NCBI RefSeq assembly: GCF_001543245.1
Contig: NZ_CP014163.1
Span: forward strand, 620,001 to 684,000
Length of the DNA stretch: 64,000 bases
Source of the DNA: Aerococcus urinaehominis
GTDB lineage: Bacteria; Bacillota; Bacilli; Lactobacillales; Aerococcaceae
Direction: 5' to 3'
The first letter of the stretch is position 1, and each line of letters starts with the position of its first letter. Under the pieces are notes generated by a model, which saw only the letters and a list, made by a program, of their open reading frames with translations, was not told the DNA's origin and did no database searches. Both the position numbers and the translations under genes were made by a program. Positions 8,391 to 16,594 of this stretch are shown piece by piece.

Positions 8391-9721
8391 GGCATATGTC
8401 AAGTCCACAATCTTGTGTAAATTATAGAATGTAATTGGTGGGTATAAATATTTAGACTATGTTATTAAAGAATTTATGAGGACATGTCTCCCAATATTCA
8501 TGCAAATCAAGCAATACACTTCCTATAAGTCGCTCCGCAGCCTCTATATTAGGAAAGAGGCCGACAACTTTCTCTCTTCTTCTAATTTCTCGATTTAGCC
8601 TTTCTAGACTGTTAGTTGTTTTCAGTGAAACGCGATAAGGTGTGGGTTCTAATAAGTATGGGATAGCATCTTCGAAGCCTTCCTCTAGCGTATTAACAGC
8701 TTTGTCATATTTCTCATTGCCACTAACGTATTCTACAAATTCAAATTTTAACTCTCGCGCTCTTTGTTGACTATCAGCATTAAATATTCTCTTTAGAAGA
8801 CTTCTCTCATGACTGCAATCCTTTTTTGGAAAATGAGCTAAAATATTACGTAGAAAATGAACCGTACACCGTTGCCAGGTAGTGCCTAAAAATTGATTAC
8901 TAATCGCTGATTTTAGTCCCTTGTGGGCGTCAGATATAATTAATGTTGGTTTAGTTAGGCCTCTGGCCTTTAAATCAAGGAAGAAGTTCTTCCAGTTTTC
9001 TTCTGATTCATTATCAGCAATCATAAAGCCGATAATTTCGCGACGATTATCATCGTTAATACCCTGAGCAATATAAACACCTTTAGAGACAGAACGATGG
9101 TTTTCGCGAACTTTAATATACATGGCATCGACATAAACATATCGAAAATTCGTATGTGTTAGGGAACGCCCTTTAAATTCGAAAACAGCAGGGTCCAAGT
9201 TTTTATTTACTGAAGAGACAAATGATTTAGAAACACCTTCGCCACAGAGTGTTTCAACAACCTTCTTAATACGGCGTGTTGAGACCCCATTAATATACAT
9301 TTCGGTTAAAACAGCCACAAAGGCCTTGTCCATACGTTGATATTTATCGAATAGCTTGGTATCAAATTCTCCTGATCGTGTCCGAGGGACATCCAGTTCA
9401 ACAGTCCCTACCTTTGTTTTAAAGTTTCTTTTATAGGAGCCATTACGATAATCTTTCCGGTCATCTGTGCGCTCATAGCGCTTAGCATTAATAAATTCCT
9501 CACGCTCTGCTTGCATATAGGCATTAAAGATGGTTACAGTTAGGGACTTCATCATCTGATCCATATCACTGTTTAGAACTGCCTCTGTAATTTCTTCTAA
9601 GTTTAGGGTAATATTTAGTTGAGCCATAATAATCTTCCTTTCAATGTGTTTTAGCCAATTACATTGTAACCAAAAAAGATTATTATGGTTTTTCTTTTTA
9701 CACAATTATATGGACTTAATC
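8391..9721 (-). mobile_element. IS256-family insertion sequence
   Basis: About 1.33 kb with one transposase gene. Imperfect terminal inverted repeats: left AAGTCCACAATCTTGTGTAA (from 8401) and right, read on the other strand, AAGTCCATATAATTGTGTAA (from 9717). CGGGCA stands directly on both sides (8385-8390 and 9722-9727). Removing the stretch between these copies restores the 62-bp period of the surrounding repeat array exactly, showing that the element jumped into the array. IS256 elements usually duplicate 8-9 bp; CAGGCATA (8389-8396) against CGGGCATA (9722-9729) is an alternative 8-bp reading, so the outermost ends are uncertain by a few bases. Confidence 0.9.
8452..9627 (-). CDS. IS256-family (mutator-type) transposase
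   Basis: 391-residue DDE transposase that moves the surrounding insertion sequence. The catalytic acids fit the IS256 pattern: D in YVDAMYIKV, D in LIISDAHKG, and E in TNSLERLNREIRRRE, with the conserved CTVHFLRN between them. I chose the ATG at 9627 (MAQLNITLNLEE) because GAAAGGAAG lies upstream; an in-frame start 78 bp earlier would read through the terminal region and lacks a ribosome binding site. The gene is intact, so the copy may be active. Confidence 0.95.
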   Translation of the reverse strand: MAQLNITLNLEEITEAVLNSDMDQMMKSLTVTIFNAYMQAEREEFINAKRYERTDDRKDYRNGSYKRNFKTKVGTVELDVPRTRSGEFDTKLFDKYQRMDKAFVAVLTEMYINGVSTRRIKKVVETLCGEGVSKSFVSSVNKNLDPAVFEFKGRSLTHTNFRYVYVDAMYIKVRENHRSVSKGVYIAQGINDDNRREIIGFMIADNESEENWKNFFLDLKARGLTKPTLIISDAHKGLKSAISNQFLGTTWQRCTVHFLRNILAHFPKKDCSHERSLLKRIFNADSQQRARELKFEFVEYVSGNEKYDKAVNTLEEGFEDAIPYLLEPTPYRVSLKTTNSLERLNREIRRREKVVGLFPNIEAAERLIGSVLLDLHEYWETCPHKFFNNIV

Positions 9722-9850
9722 CGGGCATAATCCGCTCCCTAGCTCATTCTACGCTAACTTCCTTTTTAGATAAGTTTGAAGTACGGAGTCGATGAACTCT
9801 CAAGCTCATTCTCTGCTAATTTACTTTTTAGTTGAGTTTGAAGCACATTC
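9722..9850. repeat. Hairpin repeat array 1, right part (two 62-bp units)
   Basis: Continuation of the array after the insertion sequence. Cores start at 9743 and 9805, again 62 bp apart. The last unit is divergent, and the sequence becomes unrelated about 90 bp before the NERD pseudogene. Confidence 0.8.
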
Positions 9851-9942
9851 CAAAACTATCCAGCATATTATTCTAAAATCAGGATATTAATAAAGCAGAT
9901 TAGCGACCTATTATACGTATTAATATATAGGGAGGTAATCTT

Positions 9943-10843
9943 ATGTCATTAATTTTAAATTGGTACGAGGCCTGCTATATCAGACAAGGCTTAAGTGAAG
10001 AACAAAAAAGAAAGTTCATGAATTTACGCAGTGGCGCTTTAGGTGAGGAAATGCTATATCAATGTTTAGCTCAGCACATTAGCGCAAGTCAAGTCCTGAC
10101 AGATTTGTGGTTTCGCCTAGATGAACAAGTAACACAAATTGATGCTATAGTAGTCAGTCAGGAACACATTTATGTCATCGAAGCTAAAAATTATCATCGC
10201 AATCATGAATACCGTAATGGGCAGTGGTGGTCTGCTGGCCAGCTGCTAACTTACAACCCTTTTAGCCAATTAAATAGATCGATTAAAATCTTACAGCGCT
10301 TAATTGGCTATAAAAATTACTGGTATCTTAGCCTATATGAGTCAAGATAGTCAGTGCGATACTGATGGTAACAATCAATATGAAATTATGAGTCAAGTCG
10401 ATATTATTAATTGGGTACTCCAGATTAGTACACCAAACACTAATGATCATCAGCTAATCCAAGCGCTTCGCCAAGCTAGCATCAGTGAATTATCTACTAG
10501 TTTTCTATACCAGCTGGCCCCAGACTACCCTATTAAAACCGGGATTTATTGCCAGGCTTGCCAAAGTTTTGAGTTAAAAAACTGTTATCAATCTTTTATA
10601 TGTACATGTGGGGGCCGAGAGTCTAAAGCTGAGCTAACCAAGCGAATGCTTGTGGAGTACGCTCTCATCCATTACCGCCAGCCAATTAATATGAAACATT
10701 TCAAGCATTTTACTAATGGGATCCTATCAAATTATAATATCCAGTCCGCTCTAAAGAAATACGACCGTCTCCACCGTGGCTGCTACCTTAATCCCTACGC
10801 AGCTCATTATCCAAAAACTCCTAGCTTATCGCGCTATAGTTAG
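9943..10843 (+). pseudogene. NERD-domain / zinc-ribbon protein, broken by a one-base frameshift
   Basis: The sequence from 9943 (start ATG with GGGAGGTAATC upstream) to about 10312 encodes a NERD (nuclease-related) domain: LRSGALGEE, then the D-x(n)-ExK core in QIDAIVVSQEHIYVIEAKNY. After an A5 run at 10312-10316 the frame is lost and a stop follows at 10348-10350. Reading on one frame over gives the rest of the protein to 10843, including a zinc ribbon (YCQACQ...CTCGG) and a terminal YDRLHRGCYLNPY block. Joined, the ~300 residues align end to end with the intact paralogue at 46821-47735. So a single extra A inactivates the gene, unless it is a sequencing error or the ribosome slips on the A-run. 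NERD proteins are thought to act in DNA processing; the exact function is unknown. Confidence 0.85.
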
Positions 10844-10897
10844 CCGTTTGCTATATGAAGAAGTTATTAACTAAGGTATTTTACTCACGATATTTAC

Positions 10898-10926
10898 TTG
10901 CATTATATACAAGATTTCTGTATAAT
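10898..10926 (+). promoter_or_regulatory. rpsT promoter
   Basis: TTGCAT (10898-10903), a 17-bp spacer, and a perfect TATAAT (10921-10926), about 50 bases before the rpsT start. Confidence 0.8.
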
Positions 10927-10978
10927 ATTTCCTGTTAGTGACTCGTTCACAAAAATCAAAAAAGGTAGGTGTCTTTCA

Positions 10979-11233
10979 ATGGCAAATATTGCATCAGCTA
11001 TTAAACGCGCACGTCAAAACGACAAAGTGTCAGCGCAAAACCATGCTAAAAAGAATGAAATGCGTACAGCAATCAAACGCTACGAACAAGCAGTCTCAGA
11101 AGGTGCTGATAACGCACAAGAACTTTTAGTTCACGCTAACAAGTTAATCGACCAAGCTGCTTCTAAAAACTTAATCCACGCTAACAAGGCTGCTCGTGAT
11201 AAATCACGTCTAGCTAAAAAAGCAAATGCGTAA
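10979..11233 (+). CDS. rpsT: 30S ribosomal protein S20
   Basis: Small basic protein of the 30S subunit that binds 16S rRNA. The 84 residues MANIASAIKRARQ...KSRLAKKANA are typical in length and sequence. The ATG at 10979 is chosen over an in-frame upstream codon because the family starts with MANI/MPNI and AAAGGTAGGTG lies in front. It is a single gene with its own promoter and terminator, convergent with holA, as in many Firmicutes. Confidence 0.98.
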   Translation: MANIASAIKRARQNDKVSAQNHAKKNEMRTAIKRYEQAVSEGADNAQELLVHANKLIDQAASKNLIHANKAARDKSRLAKKANA

Positions 11234-11242
11234 TACATAACA

Positions 11243-11275
11243 AAAAACAGGCCTCCTTAAGCGGTCTGTTTTTTT
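11243..11275 (+). terminator. rpsT rho-independent terminator
   Basis: Stem AAAAACAGGCC / GGTCTGTTTTT followed by a run of T, ten bases after the rpsT stop codon. Its A-tract could also serve holA on the other strand. Confidence 0.9.
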
Positions 11276-11343
11276 GTACTTAAATTTATCTTTTATCAGT
11301 ATGTTCATTTATATCTAAATAACCTCAATTTTTAATCTTATGC

Positions 11344-12375
11344 TTAACGCGACATACTACAAAACTTCAATATAAACCACTCAATCCCCAAATGGTCGCC
11401 TACCCGACCCTTTTTAATCCGGTAGTCCAATTCAATCAGCTGCATATAGGCCCGCATCAGGCCTTCTTTGGGATAGGCGCGGATTTGCTGGCTGGCCATT
11501 TTAATCCGGTAGGGGTGGCCGCCAATGGTTTTAGCCATGGTCCCCTGGTCATAGCCCAGACTTTGTAGCTGGCTGACCTGGCAATAAAGGCGGAAGTTAC
11601 TCTCAAGTAAGGCCAGAATACCCAGTGCGGTCTCCTTACGGGCGATCAGGTCACGGTAGAGATTAAGGGCCTGGGTCGGTTGCCCCTGCATAATAAAATC
11701 AATCAACTTAAAGATATCAGTATCCAGGTTGGCTGTGGCCACAAGTTGGTCAACGGCAGTCTGGTCAATTTCTTGACCGGGACCGACATAGAGGGCCAAC
11801 TTGTCTAGCTCGCTGAGGGCCAGGCTCAGCTGATAGCGGGTCCGGTCTAAGAGGTCTTTTAAGGCCGGTTGGCTAATCTGCCAACCTGCTTGCTTAGCCA
11901 CTTGCTGAATATAGGCTGGTACTTGCTTAGCTGGCACCAGGCCCAGGTCGACCATCTGGGCTTGTTGCTTTAGGGCCTTGGTGATTTTTTTACGTTGGTC
12001 CAGTTTTTCATAAGGGGCGCTAAGGACTAGAACTACATCAGGGGCAGGCTGGTCCAAATAGGCTAAGAGCCCGTCTACTTGGTGGTCGGGTCCCCCCTTT
12101 ACTTTTTCCCCTGTCAAAAAGTAGCAATTATTGAGCCAAACAATCCGGGGCTCAGGGAAAAAGGAAACGGTATTGGCTTCAATCATGGCATCAGCCAGGG
12201 GAACTTCCTCCATATCTAATCGGGTCAGGTTAAAATCATTGACCTGGCCTTTTAGGACTTGGTCCATAAGCTGGTCTTCAAAGCGGTCACGCAAATACCG
12301 CTCCTGACCCACTAAGGTATAAACCGGCGCAATCTGGCCAGCCGCTACTTGTGCCATGCTTGTTTTAAAATCCAT
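11344..12375 (-). CDS. holA: DNA polymerase III subunit delta
   Basis: Clamp-loader delta subunit, which opens the sliding clamp. The protein begins MDFKTSMAQVAAGQIAPVYT and has the family's LVGQERYLRDRF near the start and the terminal pattern ALLESNFRLYCQVSQLQSLGYD...HPYRIKMA...LIELDYRIKKGR. Length is 343 residues from the ATG at 12375, which overlaps the comEC stop codon by one base (TGATG) and has GGAGGGG upstream. An in-frame TTG at 12378 is less likely. Last gene of the com operon; comEC-holA adjacency is standard in Firmicutes. Confidence 0.96.
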   Translation of the reverse strand: MDFKTSMAQVAAGQIAPVYTLVGQERYLRDRFEDQLMDQVLKGQVNDFNLTRLDMEEVPLADAMIEANTVSFFPEPRIVWLNNCYFLTGEKVKGGPDHQVDGLLAYLDQPAPDVVLVLSAPYEKLDQRKKITKALKQQAQMVDLGLVPAKQVPAYIQQVAKQAGWQISQPALKDLLDRTRYQLSLALSELDKLALYVGPGQEIDQTAVDQLVATANLDTDIFKLIDFIMQGQPTQALNLYRDLIARKETALGILALLESNFRLYCQVSQLQSLGYDQGTMAKTIGGHPYRIKMASQQIRAYPKEGLMRAYMQLIELDYRIKKGRVGDHLGIEWFILKFCSMSR

Positions 12376-14717
12376 CAAGACCCCTCCTCATTAATCATCC
12401 TGTCAATTATACCTGACCTGGGCCGAAAACGATAGTGGACCGCCCCATCCTGGTCGGTCCGGTAAATCTCTGCCCCCAAATTTTCCAAGTCACTAATCAC
12501 TCGGTCATGGGGGTGGCCGTAGCGGTTGTTTAGACCGGCTGAAATCCAGGCAGTTTTGGGTTTAATCAAGTCTAGTCCTTGACTGGGGCTGGAATTGTCT
12601 GAGCCGTGGTGGGCCACCTTTAAAATATCGACTGGCAAGCCTTGGTCAGCTAGCAAGTGGTACACATCATGCTCAGCCTGGCCCTCAACGTCACCCGTTA
12701 ATAAGACGCTAGCTGGCCCCAACTTGGTATATAAAACCAAGGAGTCCTTGTTTTCCCCCTGGCCAACTTGGCTAGGGGCCAGGACCTGGGCCTGGTAGCC
12801 CGCTCCTAGGTACACCTGGTCACCTGCCTGCAACCAAATCACTTGGATACGCGGATTTAAACTGCTAGCTAGTCCACTTGCGATACTAGCTAGGGCCTCT
12901 TGGTCATCCTGCATACCAATGGGTAAATAAAGGATTTTTACCTTAACCTGGCTAAGTAATTCATTTAAGCCCCCCATATGGTCAAAGTCCCCATGGCTGA
13001 TAAAAACCCCGTCCAGATGGCGAACCCCCTCAGCTTGCAAGGCCGGTAAAATTTGCCGGCTGACCAGACTCTGGCGCGGGCGCTGGGCCCAAGCTGGTTT
13101 GGGAAAGGTGGGCTGCTCAGCCACATCGACCAGGTAAGTCGCCCTTTGGTACGGTAACTCAAGATATATTGTGTCCCCCTGACCAATATCCAGCATAGCC
13201 AGGCGGCCATAGGGATCCAGATAGGCTTGGTTGTATAGTAAAATCAAACTCACAAAAAGTAACCCCAACTGGCCCCTGGTCAGGTGGCCGTCCTGGTCAA
13301 AGTGGCGAGCCAAGTATAAGAGAATAACCGTAAAACCAGCCAAGACCCAAGCCGGCACCAGGCCAATGGTCCAATTAAGCATCTGCCAGTGGTGGTTAAA
13401 TTGGCTGATACTTTCTAAAATACCCAGGCAGCCGGCCATTAACTCCTGCAGCCAAATTAGCTGGTTGGCCAGGCCCAGACCATGTAAGCAGACTACCAAC
13501 AAGAGGGCGGGGAAAACGAGATTGGCAAAGGCCCAGGAGAAGAAGTAATTGAGGATTAAACTGGCCCAAGAAAAGCGATGAAAATGATGGACCAAAAAAG
13601 GAATGGTGGTCAAACAGCAAATAAAAGACAGGACCAGCTCCTGCACCACCGGCCTTGACCAAGTTGCCTTGACCCGGGGGCCCAGAAAAATAATGGCTGC
13701 TGTTAGAGCATAGGTCAGCTGGAAGCCTAAACTAAATAGGGCCAGGGGACGGACCAATAAAATCAATATGAAACTGAGGCAAGAGCCACTGAGGCTGTCA
13801 GGGGGCCAATTTTTCCACAAGCAGAACTGGCGGAAAGTATAGGCAACCACCGCCCGGACCATGCCGTAGGGCCAGCCCAGGAGACTGGCGTAAATCAACA
13901 AAAGGATAAAGACCAGCATTTGACTATGCTCTTTTAAAAATCCTAGCCGTAGCAAGCAATGTTGGCTAGATTTAAGAAAATAATTCAGGTGAAAACCGGA
14001 GATTGAAAAGAGATGAATCAGGCCCACCGCCTGGTAGGCAGCCAGGGCCTCAGCGTCTAGCTGGTGGCTGCGGTTAAAAAAGAGGGCCAGTAAATAAGCC
14101 CTCAGCCGCGGCTGGGCCAGGCTTTCTAGCCAAATAAGCAAGCGAAAAAGCAGGCAGTCCCACCAGGCCAAAAAGCCCTTTTGGTCAGTCAAGCCTTCAA
14201 TTTGCTGAATCGTTACCAGCCAATGGATGCCGTGGCCTTTTAGGTACTTGCGGTAGTCAAAAGCCCCCCGGTTACGGGCGGGACTGGGGGACTCTAATTT
14301 GGCTTTTACCTGCATGGTAACAGGTCCCTTGAGGCGGGCTAGCTGGTCGCGGTCAGCCTCATTTTTTAACCAATAAAAGACCTGGACCTGTTCACGCTGA
14401 CCATTTGCGAGACTAACTTGGGCGCTGAACTTGGCCAAGTCACCAGAAATAGCTATATCCGTCCGCTTAACCTGTAAAAGAAGCTGGTCTTCCTGACCAG
14501 TCAGCTGGCTGTGGCCACTAGCCTTAACGAGTCCTAGGTAGCTGACCACTAGGCCCACAACCAGGACGATTATCAATTTACTAAATCTAGTCTGGCCGAC
14601 TAAGAGCCGCCCTAGGCAAAGCACAAATAGCAAGAGGGACCACCAAGCAGGAATAAATACCAAGATGATTGTTGCTGCTAGTACAATGCTGGCCAAACAA
14701 AAATAGTAGCCTCTCAT
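12375..14717 (-). CDS. comEC: DNA internalization competence protein ComEC/Rec2
   Basis: Membrane channel that takes single-stranded DNA into the cell during transformation. Seen in the 780 residues: N-terminal membrane helices and a soluble OB-like region (about 50-190), the competence membrane domain with many hydrophobic helices (about 200-490, including HLFSISGFHLNY), and a C-terminal metallo-beta-lactamase-like domain with ISHGDFDHMGG and KVAHHGSDNSS metal-binding motifs. It overlaps comEA by 4 bp (ATGA), so translation is coupled. The gene appears intact. Confidence 0.97.
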   Translation of the reverse strand: MRGYYFCLASIVLAATIILVFIPAWWSLLLFVLCLGRLLVGQTRFSKLIIVLVVGLVVSYLGLVKASGHSQLTGQEDQLLLQVKRTDIAISGDLAKFSAQVSLANGQREQVQVFYWLKNEADRDQLARLKGPVTMQVKAKLESPSPARNRGAFDYRKYLKGHGIHWLVTIQQIEGLTDQKGFLAWWDCLLFRLLIWLESLAQPRLRAYLLALFFNRSHQLDAEALAAYQAVGLIHLFSISGFHLNYFLKSSQHCLLRLGFLKEHSQMLVFILLLIYASLLGWPYGMVRAVVAYTFRQFCLWKNWPPDSLSGSCLSFILILLVRPLALFSLGFQLTYALTAAIIFLGPRVKATWSRPVVQELVLSFICCLTTIPFLVHHFHRFSWASLILNYFFSWAFANLVFPALLLVVCLHGLGLANQLIWLQELMAGCLGILESISQFNHHWQMLNWTIGLVPAWVLAGFTVILLYLARHFDQDGHLTRGQLGLLFVSLILLYNQAYLDPYGRLAMLDIGQGDTIYLELPYQRATYLVDVAEQPTFPKPAWAQRPRQSLVSRQILPALQAEGVRHLDGVFISHGDFDHMGGLNELLSQVKVKILYLPIGMQDDQEALASIASGLASSLNPRIQVIWLQAGDQVYLGAGYQAQVLAPSQVGQGENKDSLVLYTKLGPASVLLTGDVEGQAEHDVYHLLADQGLPVDILKVAHHGSDNSSPSQGLDLIKPKTAWISAGLNNRYGHPHDRVISDLENLGAEIYRTDQDGAVHYRFRPRSGIIDRMINEEGS

Positions 14718-15496
14718 TGGACAGTTACCTGGTCACGAATTTTAGCCAGGGTCTTTTCTCCAATGCCGGAAACCTGGGTCAGGTCATCAACACTTTGAAA
14801 GGCCCCCTTGGTCTCGCGGTGGGCAATAATATCGGCAGCCTTCTTCTCGCCGATACCGGAAATCTCCTGGAGCTGGCTGGCATCAGCCGTATTGATATTA
14901 ATCAAGTTTGTCTGGCTAGGGCCTGAGCCACCAACAGTCGCCGCTTGGCCACCCGGACTACTAGGATCATTAGTGACTGTCATCATCGCTGGCACTTCCT
15001 CTTGGCCCTGGCTGGGGATAAAAACCACCATCTGGTCCGTTAATAATTGGGCTAAATTAACCCGCTGGCTGTCCGCCTGTTCGGTCAAGCCACCCGCTAA
15101 ATCTACCGCATCCTGGACCCGCATACCCGCTTCAACCCGGTAGATGCCAGGCGCTTTGACCGCCCCCTTCACATCCACATAGCTGAGAGCTGAATCGGCA
15201 GGCTGGGACGCAGCCGACTGCAAATCAGCCTGGTCAGGACTGCCACCATCTTGATTTTGGTCAGCTGAACTGGCTGAACTGGTTAAAACCTGGCTGGACT
15301 GGCTGGCTGTATCCGCTAGCTGAAGACTGCCAGCTTGGTCGCTAGCAGGCCTGGACCAGCCCAGCAGCACAGACACTAACAAGCATAATATAAACAAAAA
15401 ACTAGCAACTGCCCCCACTAAACCTTTATACAAGGATAAAAATTGACCAATAGTCAGTGACTGCCAATCATTTTTTATCCGATTAAAAAAATCCAT
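14714..15496 (-). CDS. comEA: DNA-binding competence protein ComEA
   Basis: Membrane-anchored receptor for incoming DNA. A transmembrane segment (about residues 27-47) is followed by a long S/Q/D/A-rich linker, an SLBB domain (SYVDVKGAVKAPGIYRV, about 135-190) and a C-terminal helix-hairpin-helix pair (INTADASQLQEISGIGEKKA ... VSGIGEKTLAKI) that binds DNA. I chose the ATG at 15496 (MDFFNRIK, 260 residues) because GAGGTG lies six bases upstream; a GTG at 15505 is within that ribosome binding site. The start region is buried in a strong hairpin shared with the end of coaD (see 15485-15530). Confidence 0.96.
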   Translation of the reverse strand: MDFFNRIKNDWQSLTIGQFLSLYKGLVGAVASFLFILCLLVSVLLGWSRPASDQAGSLQLADTASQSSQVLTSSASSADQNQDGGSPDQADLQSAASQPADSALSYVDVKGAVKAPGIYRVEAGMRVQDAVDLAGGLTEQADSQRVNLAQLLTDQMVVFIPSQGQEEVPAMMTVTNDPSSPGGQAATVGGSGPSQTNLININTADASQLQEISGIGEKKAADIIAHRETKGAFQSVDDLTQVSGIGEKTLAKIRDQVTVQ

Positions 15497-15530
15497 ATCT
15501 ATCACCTCAGTAATAGATACGGATTTTTTG
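15485..15530 (-). promoter_or_regulatory. Hairpin over the comEA start: coaD terminator and/or translational switch
   Basis: Inverted repeat with arms ATCCATATCTAT (15491-15502) and ATAGATACGGAT (15513-15524), one mismatch in 12 bp, extended by A/T tracts on both sides. On the minus strand it lies 3 bases after the coaD stop codon and ends in a T7 run that is already comEA coding sequence (GATTTTTTT), so it has the form of an intrinsic terminator. The comEA ribosome binding site GAGGTG lies in the loop and the ATG lies in the descending arm. Confidence 0.75.
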
Positions 15531-15532
15531 CT

Positions 15533-16030
15533 TTATTTTTCCTTTTGTTTATATTTTTCTTGGATAGCCTGGTTGACTAAATCAGGTACCAGGGCTGAGA
15601 CGTCGCCGCCAAACTGGGCAACCTCCTTAATAATGGAGGAAGAAACAAAGCGATAACGCTCATCAGAAAGTAAGAGAACCGTCTCAATATCTGGGGCCTG
15701 GAGCTTGTTCATCAGGGCAATATTCATCTCATATTCAAAGTCCGTAGTATTACGCAGGCCGCGAATCATCGCCGTCACCCCTAAGCGGCGGGCTAGATCA
15801 ACGGTCAGCCCCTCTTCTAATAGCATGACCATCACATTTTCCATATGGACAAGACTTTGCTTGGTCAGGTCTAATTTCTCCTCAGCCGTAAAAAGGCTGT
15901 TTTTAGAAATATTCGTCCCGATAGCAACGTAAACCTGGTCATACATGCCACTGGCGCGCTCAATCATATCCACATGCCCCTTGGTTAGGGGATCGAAACT
16001 GCCGGCATACAAGGCCTTTCTCTCAATCAT
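15533..16030 (-). CDS. coaD: Phosphopantetheine adenylyltransferase
   Basis: Transfers AMP from ATP to 4'-phosphopantetheine, the fourth step of coenzyme A synthesis. The 165 residues show the nucleotidyltransferase T/HxGH motif in AGSFDPLTKGHVDMIERA, the IRGLRNTTDFEYE substrate loop, and a FVSSSIIKEVAQFGGDVSALVP block in place of the ISSSxxR phosphate-binding motif. It lies 3 bases after rsmD, the usual partner (ylbH-ylbI in Bacillus). Confidence 0.98.
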   Translation of the reverse strand: MIERKALYAGSFDPLTKGHVDMIERASGMYDQVYVAIGTNISKNSLFTAEEKLDLTKQSLVHMENVMVMLLEEGLTVDLARRLGVTAMIRGLRNTTDFEYEMNIALMNKLQAPDIETVLLLSDERYRFVSSSIIKEVAQFGGDVSALVPDLVNQAIQEKYKQKEK

Positions 16031-16033
16031 AAT

Positions 16034-16594
16034 CTAGGCCTCCTTTTCATAAATCACAAAACGAGTCAATCCATACACTACATTTTTGATGCAGGTCAAA
16101 GCGCCCACCTGGTCTGGCATTTGGTCGTGTTCTTCCATTTCACAGACCACCACCGCTTGGTCAGCTAGCCAGTGGTCAGCTAGGAGTGTTTCCAGATTTG
16201 CCAGCAGCTTTTGCTCATGGTAAGGCGGATCCAAAAAGACCAGGTCAAATTGTAGATCAGGCTGGGCACTTCTTATCCGCGTCAAATTCTTAAAACCCTC
16301 ACCCGGATAAACCTGGGCCTGGTCGCTTAATCGTAAACTTTCTATATTCTGCTTGATAGTTTGGATGGCTGACCGGTTGCGGTCCATAAAATAGGCTTGG
16401 TCACAGCCCCTCGACAAGGCCTCAATGCCTAAAGCACCAGAACCGGCAAATAAATCTAGGGCTATCCCGCCAGCAAAATAAGGACCGATAATATTAAATA
16501 AGGATTCCTTGTTCTTATCCGTTGTGGGTCGGGTATTTTTTCCAGGAACCGCCTGTAAGCGACGGCCCCCATGTTCTCCAGCGATTACGCGCAT
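16034..16594 (-). CDS. rsmD: 16S rRNA (guanine(966)-N(2))-methyltransferase RsmD
   Basis: Methylates a guanine in the 30S head. The 186 residues contain the family N-terminus MRVIAGEHGGRRL, the TRPTTDKNKESLFNII block, the SAM-binding LDLFAGSGALGIEALSRG and the catalytic DPPY. The ATG directly follows the TAG of the upstream lipid kinase (TAGATG), with GGAGTG in front. Confidence 0.97.
   Translation of the reverse strand: MRVIAGEHGGRRLQAVPGKNTRPTTDKNKESLFNIIGPYFAGGIALDLFAGSGALGIEALSRGCDQAYFMDRNRSAIQTIKQNIESLRLSDQAQVYPGEGFKNLTRIRSAQPDLQFDLVFLDPPYHEQKLLANLETLLADHWLADQAVVVCEMEEHDQMPDQVGALTCIKNVVYGLTRFVIYEKEA

Noticed and set aside
9628-9705. Longer transposase start
   Set aside because: It would read into the terminal region of the insertion sequence and has no ribosome binding site; the family starts near MAQLN.
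8081-9850. CRISPR array
   Set aside because: The repeats are regular, but the sequences between the cores are themselves copies of each other or alternate between two forms, not unique spacers, and there are no cas genes. The same holds for the other three arrays.
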